From Rhodanobacteraceae bacterium ZG21-1 (lineage in GTDB: Bacteria; Pseudomonadota; Gammaproteobacteria; Xanthomonadales; Rhodanobacteraceae), in NCBI GenBank assembly GCA_021390615.1, contig JAJEJU010000025.1, forward strand, positions 682,001 through 746,000: a DNA stretch of 64,000 nucleotides, in the 5' to 3' direction. The notes below the pieces were generated by a model. That model was not told the DNA's origin. It did no database searches and worked only from the letters and a program-made list of their open reading frames with translations. The translations under genes were made by a program, and so were the position numbers. Below are positions 58,052 through 64,000 of this stretch, piece after piece (position 1 is the first letter of the stretch; every line of letters starts with the position of its first letter).

Positions 58052-58951
58052 ATGAGTGACGTCGACACCACGCGCAGCCGCATCAGCGATCCGCACGCCA
58101 CCCACCTGATCGTGCTCACCGGCATGTCGGGCGGCGGCAAGACGGTGGCCCTGCGCGCGCTGGAAGACCTGCAGTTCTACTGCGTCGACAACCTGCCCAC
58201 CGAACTGCTGCCGCAGCTGGTCAGCGCGGCCAGCCGCGGCAGCGGCAAGCGCCGGCTGATCGCGGTGGGCGTGGACGTGCGCAATCGCGGCGACGATTTC
58301 CAGCGCATGCCGGCGGTGCTGTCCGAGCTGGCCGAGGCCGGCGTGCAGGTGCACCTGGTCTTCCTCGACTGCCGCGACGACGTGCTGATCAAGCGCTACT
58401 CGGAAACGCGGCGGCGCCACCCGCTGGCCGTGCGCGGGGTGTCGCTGGCGGACGCGATCGCCGCCGAGCGGCGCCTGCTGCGGCCGCTGATGGCGATCGC
58501 CGAACAGGTGATCGACTCCAGCGACCTCAACGTGCACCAGCTGCGCCGCCTCGTCGCCACCGGCTATGCCGAGGCCACCGAGGGGCTGACCCTGATGTTC
58601 CAGTCCTTCGCCTTCCGCCGCGGCCTGCCGCTGGACTCGGACTTCGTCTACGACGCCCGCTGCCTGCCCAATCCGCACTGGCAGCCGGCGCTGCGCCCGC
58701 TGTCCGGCAAGGACGCAGCGGTGCGTGACTTCCTCGACGCCGACCCGCTGGTGGCCGAGTACTTCGCCGACACCGCGCGCTGGCTGGACACCTGGCTGCC
58801 GCGCTTCGAACAAGACGACCGCAGCTACGTGACGATCTCGATCGGCTGCACCGGCGGGCGCCACCGCTCGGTCTACCTGGTCGAGAAACTGGCCGCCCAC
58901 TATCGCGCCAGCCGCGACGGCGTGCTTACCTTTCACCGTGAACTCGAGTAG
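58052..58951 (+). CDS. rapZ: RapZ, RNase adapter / nucleotide-binding protein
   Basis: 299 residues. Walker A GMSGGGKT (24-31) and GCTGGRHRSVYLVEKLAAHY near the C-terminus are diagnostic. RapZ controls amino-sugar synthesis through GlmY/GlmZ in enterobacteria; in Xanthomonadales the RNA targets are unknown. Starts 3 bases after hprK. Confidence 0.94.
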   Translation: MSDVDTTRSRISDPHATHLIVLTGMSGGGKTVALRALEDLQFYCVDNLPTELLPQLVSAASRGSGKRRLIAVGVDVRNRGDDFQRMPAVLSELAEAGVQVHLVFLDCRDDVLIKRYSETRRRHPLAVRGVSLADAIAAERRLLRPLMAIAEQVIDSSDLNVHQLRRLVATGYAEATEGLTLMFQSFAFRRGLPLDSDFVYDARCLPNPHWQPALRPLSGKDAAVRDFLDADPLVAEYFADTARWLDTWLPRFEQDDRSYVTISIGCTGGRHRSVYLVEKLAAHYRASRDGVLTFHRELE

Positions 58952-58987
58952 AGCGATGATCACCGTTATCCAACCGGCACCCTGGCC

Positions 58988-59380
58988 ATGAGCGTCGGCG
59001 TCATGCTGATGACCCACGAAGCCGTGGGCCAGGCGTTGATCTCGGCGGCGCAGCACGTGATGCCGAAGCTGCCGCTGCAGGTGGATGCGGTGGAGGTGCC
59101 GCCGCATGCCGACCCGGACGTGATGCGCACGCTCACCGCACGCCACGCGCGCCAGCTCGACCAGGGCGCCGGCGTGCTGGTGCTGGCCGACCTGTACGGC
59201 GCCACGCCGTGCAACATCGGCCTCTCGCTGGGTCCGCTGGGCGTGCGCCTGCGCTGCGTATCGGGACTGAACCTGCCGATGCTGCTGCGCGTGCTGAACT
59301 ATTCGGATAAATCGCTGGACGAACTGGCCGAGATCGCCGCCAGCGGCGGCCGCGGGGGAATCTTCATCGACCATGCCTGA
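58988..59380 (+). CDS. PTS EIIA component, mannose type
   Basis: 130 residues. The phosphorylatable His10 is in MSVGVMLMTHEAVG. The rest is an alpha/beta EIIA-Man fold with VLVLADLYGATPCNIGLSL. No EIIB/EIIC sugar permease is near, so it is a regulatory PTS protein. Confidence 0.9.
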   Translation: MSVGVMLMTHEAVGQALISAAQHVMPKLPLQVDAVEVPPHADPDVMRTLTARHARQLDQGAGVLVLADLYGATPCNIGLSLGPLGVRLRCVSGLNLPMLLRVLNYSDKSLDELAEIAASGGRGGIFIDHA

Positions 59381-59388
59381 CTCGACCT

Positions 59389-59658
59389 ATGCGTGAGCAA
59401 GAGATCGTGATTTCCAACCGGCTCGGCCTGCACGCGCGCGCGTCCGCCAAGCTGGTGCAACTGGTGCAGGGCTTCAAGTCCACCGTCTGGCTGGTCAGCA
59501 AGGGCCGCGAGGTCAACGCGCAGAGCATCATGGGCGTCATGATGCTGGCGGCCGGCCTCGGCACTCCGCTCACCGTGCGTGCGGACGGCCCGGACGAGGG
59601 CGATGCGCTGAGCGCCGTGGTGGCGCTGTTCGACCGCAAATTCGACGAAGGATCCTGA
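59389..59658 (+). CDS. ptsH: HPr phosphocarrier protein
   Basis: 89 residues. His15 (GLHARAS) for PEP-dependent and Ser46 (NAQSIMGV) for HprK-dependent phosphorylation are both at their standard numbers. A regulatory HPr (NPr-like) with its own HprK. Confidence 0.93.
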   Translation: MREQEIVISNRLGLHARASAKLVQLVQGFKSTVWLVSKGREVNAQSIMGVMMLAAGLGTPLTVRADGPDEGDALSAVVALFDRKFDEGS

Positions 59659-59725
59659 TGCCCGCACCGCCTGCCCGCCTGCCCCGCCACCGCACCAGCG
59701 CTGCCGCGCCGGAAGGGGCGCGCGC

Positions 59726-61468
59726 GTGAGGCAGCTGCTCTCCGGCACCACCGCCTCGCGCGGCATGGCGCTGGGCCGTGCGCGGCTGGTGCAGCCGAAC
59801 CGCTATCAGGTCGACACCCGCCCGCTCGGCGAAGACGAAGTCGACAACGAGCTGGCGCGACTGCATCGCGCGCTGGATGCGGCGCGGCAGGAACTACGCG
59901 AACTGCGCGGCAAGCTGCACGGCGCGCTGGCCCGCGAGGTCAACGAATTCATCGACGCGCACAGCCTGCTGCTGGACGACGCCGAGCTGCTGCGCGGCCT
60001 GGACGACATGGTGCGGATCGGCCACTACCGCGCCGGCGCCGCGCTGAAGAAACAGCGCGACCGCCTGGCCGCGGTGTTCGAGGCGATGGACGATCCCTAC
60101 CTGCGCAGCCGCAAGGAAGACATCGACCAGGTGATCAGCCGGGTCGTTTCCGCCCTGCAGCGGCAGACCAGCGCGGAAGAACGCAAGCTGGCCGCCCGCG
60201 TGGGCGAGATCCTGGTCGCCGACACCATTGCGCCGGCCGACATGGCGCACCTGGCCGGGCATGGCCTGCTCGGGGTGATCGCCAGTTCCGGCAGCCCGTA
60301 TTCGCACAGCGCGATCCTTGCGCGCAGCCTCGACCTGCCGATGCTGGTCGGCACCCGCGACGCGCTGTCGACCATCCACGACGACGACCTGATCCTGCTC
60401 GACGCCGAGCGCGGCGAGACCGTGGTGCATCCCACCGCCCAGGACCTTTCGCGCTACCGTGCCTGGCAGCGCGAGTCCGCGCAGGAAGGCCGCCGCCTGG
60501 CCAGCCTGGCCAACGCCCCGACACGCACTCGCGACGGCGTCGGCATCCGCCTGCTGGCCAATGCCGAATCCACCGCGGACGTGGCCACGGCGCGGGCGCG
60601 CGGCGCCGACGGCGTGGGCCTGTATCGCACCGAATTTCTGTTCCTGCGCCACAAAGGTCTGCCCTCGGAAGACGAGCAGTTCATCGCCTACCGCGACCTG
60701 GTGATGGGCATGGGCGGCATGCCGGTGACCATCCGCACCCTGGACCTGGGCGCCGACAAGGCCGACGCCGCCGGCCTGGTGCTGCGCGGCGAGGACAACC
60801 CGGCTTTGGGCGTGCGCGGCGTACGCCTGTCGCTGCGCTACCCGGCGGTGTTCACCACCCAGATCCGCGCCATCCTGCGCGCCGCCTGCTACGGCCCGGT
60901 GCGCGTGCTGGTGCCGATGGTGACCCAGCCGGACGAGCTGATCGCGGTACGCACCCTGTTCAAGCTGGCGCGCCAGGATCTCAAGCGCGAGAATGTCGAC
61001 CTGCCCGAGAAGCTGCCGCTGGGCGCGATGATCGAAGTGCCGGCCGCGGCGATCAACGTGCGCGCCCTGCTCGAGCACGCCGACTTCCTCGCCATCGGCA
61101 CCAACGACCTGGCCCAGTACGTGCTCGCTGCCGACCGCGGCAACGACGCGCTGGAGAATATCTACAACCCGCTGCAGCCGGCCCTGCTGCGCCTGATCGC
61201 GCACGTGATCAGCGCCGGGCGGCGCGCCGACAAGCCGGTCAGCCTGTGCGGCGAGATTGGCGGCGACGTGAAGTTCACCGCCCTGCTGCTCGCGCTGGGC
61301 CTGTGCGAATTCAGCATGCATCCCAGCCAGTTGCTGCACGTGCGCGACCGCCTCGCCATGCTCGACCACGCAGAGCTGCGCCGGTATGCGCCGCGGCTGA
61401 TCCGCGCGCGCACCCACGAGGACGCCGAGGCGCTGCTAGCTGCGATCAGCGAAACCATGCAGGGCTGA
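59726..61468 (+). CDS. ptsI: Phosphoenolpyruvate-protein phosphotransferase, EI
   Basis: 580 residues from GTG 59726 with GGAAGGGG upstream. Catalytic His194 lies in SSGSPYSHSAILARSLDLPM, and PEP-binding residues are in GIRLLANAESTADV, RTEFLFLRHKGLPSEDEQF and DFLAIGTNDLAQYVLAADRG. EI autophosphorylates with PEP and passes phosphate to HPr. Without PTS permeases nearby it is regulatory. Confidence 0.95.
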   Translation: MRQLLSGTTASRGMALGRARLVQPNRYQVDTRPLGEDEVDNELARLHRALDAARQELRELRGKLHGALAREVNEFIDAHSLLLDDAELLRGLDDMVRIGHYRAGAALKKQRDRLAAVFEAMDDPYLRSRKEDIDQVISRVVSALQRQTSAEERKLAARVGEILVADTIAPADMAHLAGHGLLGVIASSGSPYSHSAILARSLDLPMLVGTRDALSTIHDDDLILLDAERGETVVHPTAQDLSRYRAWQRESAQEGRRLASLANAPTRTRDGVGIRLLANAESTADVATARARGADGVGLYRTEFLFLRHKGLPSEDEQFIAYRDLVMGMGGMPVTIRTLDLGADKADAAGLVLRGEDNPALGVRGVRLSLRYPAVFTTQIRAILRAACYGPVRVLVPMVTQPDELIAVRTLFKLARQDLKRENVDLPEKLPLGAMIEVPAAAINVRALLEHADFLAIGTNDLAQYVLAADRGNDALENIYNPLQPALLRLIAHVISAGRRADKPVSLCGEIGGDVKFTALLLALGLCEFSMHPSQLLHVRDRLAMLDHAELRRYAPRLIRARTHEDAEALLAAISETMQG

Positions 61469-61722
61469 GAGCCGGCTCGCAGTCTCCCAGCAGCGCGCAC
61501 CCGGAACGGTTCGCGCGCATGCAAAGCAAGCGCAAAGACATCGGCCACCGATCCACGACGGATTGATGACGCCGACAGGTGGGCACCCGCCCTGGCCCGA
61601 CGGGTGGTCATTGCGTGATCGCCATGCGATGGCAAGGCGAAGCGCCTGGAGATCGCGTGCAGGCTCCCATGCCTGCGCCGTCTTTCGCAGTGTGCCTCGC
61701 TGGCCGCCGTTCCAGACAAACT

Positions 61723-62598
61723 TCAGATGCTCTGCAAGAAGGCTTCCAGCAGGGCGCCGCGATACCTCTGCCGATGCTGCAGCAGGAACAGCTTGCGCTG
61801 CAGGTCGAGAAACGGGGTCTTCAAGGCCTTCAGCCGCCCCACGGCCAGAGCGTCCACCACCGCCACTTCGGGCAGACAGGCAATGCCCAGCCCGGCCGCC
61901 ACCGCCTGCTTGATCGCCTCGATCTGATCCAGCTCCAGCACGGTGCGGCCCGGCGGCAGCTGCGCCAGCACGCGCTCGGTGATGGCGCGCGTCGCCGAGC
62001 CGTGCTCGCGCAGCACCCAATGCGCACCGGCGAAATGCTCCGGCGCCAGGCTGCGCCGGCGCGCCAGCGGATGGTCGAGCGGCGCGCACACCACCAGGGC
62101 GTCGTCGCGCCAGGGCTGCACGTCGAGCAGCGGATGCGCCACCGGGCCTTCCACGCAGCCCAGGTCCAGGCTGTGGTCCAGCACGCCGGCGGCGATCGCC
62201 TCGGTGTTGGCCACGCGCAGGCGGATCGCCACCTGCGGCTGGGCGCGCACGAAGGCGCCGAGCAGCTCGCCCACGCGGTAATTGCCCACCGTGTTGCTGG
62301 CGCCCAGGCGCAGCTCGCCGGCCAGCGCCTCGCTGGCGCCGCCGCGCCGGCCGAACTCGGCGAGCCGCTCGAGCAGTTCCTGCGCCAGCGGCAGCAGCTC
62401 GCGGCCGCGCGCATTCAGGCGCAGGCGGCCGCGTTCGCGATCGAATACCTGCTCGTCAAGCTGACGCTCCATTTCCGCGAGCGCCATGCTGGCGGCCGGC
62501 TGGGTCAGGTGCAGCCGTTCGGCGGCGGCGCGCACGCTGCCGAGCAGGGCGACTTGTGCAAACACTTCGAGCTGGCGCGGGCTGATATTGATCATCAA
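61723..62598 (-). CDS. LysR-family regulator next to yeiH
   Basis: 291 residues. HTH (LEVFAQVALLGSVRAAAERL, LTQPAASMALAEMERQL) and an effector-binding domain with DLGCVEGPVAHPLLDVQPW. Similar to the CysB/CbbR/YeiE branch. Divergent from the YeiH-type gene, 84 bases between starts, so probably its regulator. Confidence 0.9.
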   Translation of the reverse strand: MMINISPRQLEVFAQVALLGSVRAAAERLHLTQPAASMALAEMERQLDEQVFDRERGRLRLNARGRELLPLAQELLERLAEFGRRGGASEALAGELRLGASNTVGNYRVGELLGAFVRAQPQVAIRLRVANTEAIAAGVLDHSLDLGCVEGPVAHPLLDVQPWRDDALVVCAPLDHPLARRRSLAPEHFAGAHWVLREHGSATRAITERVLAQLPPGRTVLELDQIEAIKQAVAAGLGIACLPEVAVVDALAVGRLKALKTPFLDLQRKLFLLQHRQRYRGALLEAFLQSI

Positions 62599-62682
62599 TC
62601 CATCTTATATGAAGGATCAGATATTCCAAATTTTCTTGATGGATGACGGCGCGGACAATGGCCGGGAATCGAGGAATCCGCC

Positions 62683-63726
62683 ATGCACACCATCGCCGCT
62701 CCCACCGCCACCCCGAATTCGCCGCTGCGCAGCCACGCGTCAGGGCTGCTGCTCGCCAGCGGCATCGCCCTGCTCGCGCTCGGCCTGGGGCGCTGGCTGC
62801 CGCTGATCGGCGGGCCGGTGTTCGGCATCGTGCTGGGCATCCTGGTGCGCAACCTGCTGCGCCCGGGCGAGGTCTACGCCGCCGGCCTGCGCTTCGCCGG
62901 CAAGCAGGTGCTGCAGTGGTCGATCATCGCGCTGGGCTTCGGTCTCAGCCTGACCCAGGTGGCCAAGACCGGCCTGGAATCGCTGGCGGTGACCCTGGTG
63001 ACCATGAGCATGGCCTTTCTCGCCGCCTGGCTGCTCGGCCGCCTGCTCGGCGTGCACGACAAGCTGAAGATCCTGATCGGCGTCGGCACGGCGATCTGCG
63101 GCGGTTCGGCAATCGCCGCGGTGACCCCGATCATCAAGCCGGACGAGCACGACACCGCCTTCGCGATCTCCACCATCTTCCTGTTCAACCTCGTGGCGGT
63201 GCTGCTGTTCCCTCTGCTCGGCCACCTGATGCACTTGTCCGACCTCGGCTTCGGCCTGTGGGCGGGCACGGCGATCAACGACACCTCCTCGGTGGTGGCC
63301 GCCGGCTACAGCTACAGCAAGACGGCGGGCGACTACGCCACCATCGTCAAGCTCACCCGCGCCACCCTGATCGTGCCGATCTGCCTCGCCCTGGCGTTTG
63401 CCGTGGCCTGGCGCGAGAAGCGCCGGGCCGGCCAGACGGCCGCCGGCAGCGATTTCCGGCTGAGCCGGATCTTCCCCTGGTTCATCCTGTGGTTCCTGGT
63501 CGCCTCCGCAGTCCGCACCGCCGGCATCGTGCCCGCAGCACTGCTGCCGGCGATCCACGCCGGCGCCGAATTCCTGATCATCGTCGCGCTCACCGCCATC
63601 GGCCTGTCGGCCGACCTGCGCAAGATGGCAGCCACGGGCGTGCGCCCGATCCTGCTGGGTCTCGGGGTGTGGGCCGCCGTGGCGGTCAGCAGCCTGCTGG
63701 TGCAGATGGCGATCGGCCAGCTCTAG
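62683..63726 (+). CDS. yeiH: YeiH-family putative sulfate exporter
   Basis: 347 residues with about ten hydrophobic helices. KLKILIGVGTAICGGSAIAA and LWAGTAINDTSSVVAAGYSY are the family signatures (PF03601). The transport role (sulfate or sulfite export) is proposed, not firm. Controlled probably by the LysR gene at 61723. Confidence 0.9.
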   Translation: MHTIAAPTATPNSPLRSHASGLLLASGIALLALGLGRWLPLIGGPVFGIVLGILVRNLLRPGEVYAAGLRFAGKQVLQWSIIALGFGLSLTQVAKTGLESLAVTLVTMSMAFLAAWLLGRLLGVHDKLKILIGVGTAICGGSAIAAVTPIIKPDEHDTAFAISTIFLFNLVAVLLFPLLGHLMHLSDLGFGLWAGTAINDTSSVVAAGYSYSKTAGDYATIVKLTRATLIVPICLALAFAVAWREKRRAGQTAAGSDFRLSRIFPWFILWFLVASAVRTAGIVPAALLPAIHAGAEFLIIVALTAIGLSADLRKMAATGVRPILLGLGVWAAVAVSSLLVQMAIGQL

Positions 63727-63733
63727 CCCGCCG

Positions 63734-63770
63734 GGCACGCATCGCGCGGCATGGCCGGGCGATGCGTGCC
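63734..63770. terminator. Hairpin between yeiH and the DUF3050 gene
   Basis: GGCACGCATCGC / GCGATGCGTGCC, a perfect 12-bp stem with a 13-base loop, between convergent genes. Confidence 0.6.
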
Positions 63771-63814
63771 TAAGCTTGGACGAACCAGGCGATGTTTCCT
63801 GCGATGGAAGCCGC

Positions 63815-64000
63815 CTAGCGCAGCGCGATGGCGAGGCGATCCCACAGCCTCACGCGCTGTTCGATCGCATCCAGGGCCGCGGTGAGCATCTCGATGCGGG
63901 CGTCCTCGTCGCTGCCGAGCACATCGGCGATCAGCGCGTTCGCGGCGGGACCGTGGCTGTCGCCATCCAGCTCGATATGCCGCTGCAGATAGAACACGAA
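63815..64000 (-). CDS. DUF3050 domain-containing protein, C-terminal part
   Basis: Only the last 61 codons lie in the window. FYLQRHIELDGDSHGPAANA and DALGxx-free helices to RLWDRLAIALR match the end of DUF3050 (haem-oxygenase-like fold), where HIELDGDSHGP is the conserved C-terminal motif. The frame stays open to the window edge. Confidence 0.8.
   Translation of the reverse strand, partial: FVFYLQRHIELDGDSHGPAANALIADVLGSDEDARIEMLTAALDAIEQRVRLWDRLAIALR

Noticed and set aside
56996-59374. 792-codon open frame on the minus strand
   Set aside because: It runs antisense through hprK, rapZ and the EIIA gene. High GC and codon-position bias create such frames; the composition (His/Gln/Ala/Arg-rich) is not that of a real protein.

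Overview
The window is high-GC chromosomal DNA from a gammaproteobacterium. It is most likely a member of the Xanthomonadales, family Rhodanobacteraceae (Dyella / Frateuria / Rhodanobacter type). This is inferred from gene content and order: a DUF3348-DUF802 pair at the left edge; a DUF2066-PerM-Hda cluster facing purM/purN/DUF3108; and a kdsD-kdsC-lptCAB-rpoN-hpf-hprK-rapZ-PTS cluster with a mannose-type EIIA. No rRNA, tRNA, CRISPR array, integrase or intact insertion sequence was recognised.

1-12.2 kb is a loosely packed, accessory-looking region. It holds two paralogous secreted proteins of unknown function (1955-3076 and 9095-10213), a RibD/DHFR-like reductase, small hypothetical genes, an ArnT-like glycosyltransferase, a lipoprotein, several gaps of 0.5-1 kb, and a gene fragment broken by frameshifts (4286-4688, minus). 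12.3-14.8 kb is a compact four-gene operon (roadblock/LC7 protein, second roadblock-like protein, uncharacterised protein, Ras/MglA-like GTPase). It resembles actinobacterial conservons and MglA/MglB switches, and a near-ideal CRP/Clp palindrome lies just upstream. 14.9-21.4 kb carries a secreted-protein gene interrupted by one in-frame TAG, an MFS transporter, a second ArnT-like transferase, an orphan RcsB-like response regulator and an HU-like protein with a Lys/Ala-rich tail.

21.5-28.3 kb is a catabolic-type locus: a TetR regulator diverges from an operon of SDR, saccharopine-dehydrogenase-like oxidoreductase, acyl-CoA ligase, MetA-type outer-membrane protein and SCP2-type thiolase. A palindromic operator candidate lies between them. 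The substrate is unknown but should be a hydrophobic or cyclic acid activated to a CoA ester. 28.6-41.4 kb is mixed housekeeping: KefB/YbaL antiporter, DUF4272, RecQ, LysR/MFS pair, alkyltransferase-like protein, Pit-DUF47 phosphate uptake pair, CNNM/CorC protein and TrmJ.

41.6-61.5 kb is core genome: suhB, hda, perM, purM-(extra ORF)-purN, murA-ibaG, then the LPS Kdo/export genes running into rpoN, hpf, hprK, rapZ and a regulatory PTS (EIIA-Man, HPr, EI). No ptsN lies between hpf and hprK, where related bacteria often have one, and a strong hairpin plus a possible sigma-54 promoter separate hpf from hprK. The right end has a LysR/YeiH divergent pair and the C-terminal part of a DUF3050 gene.
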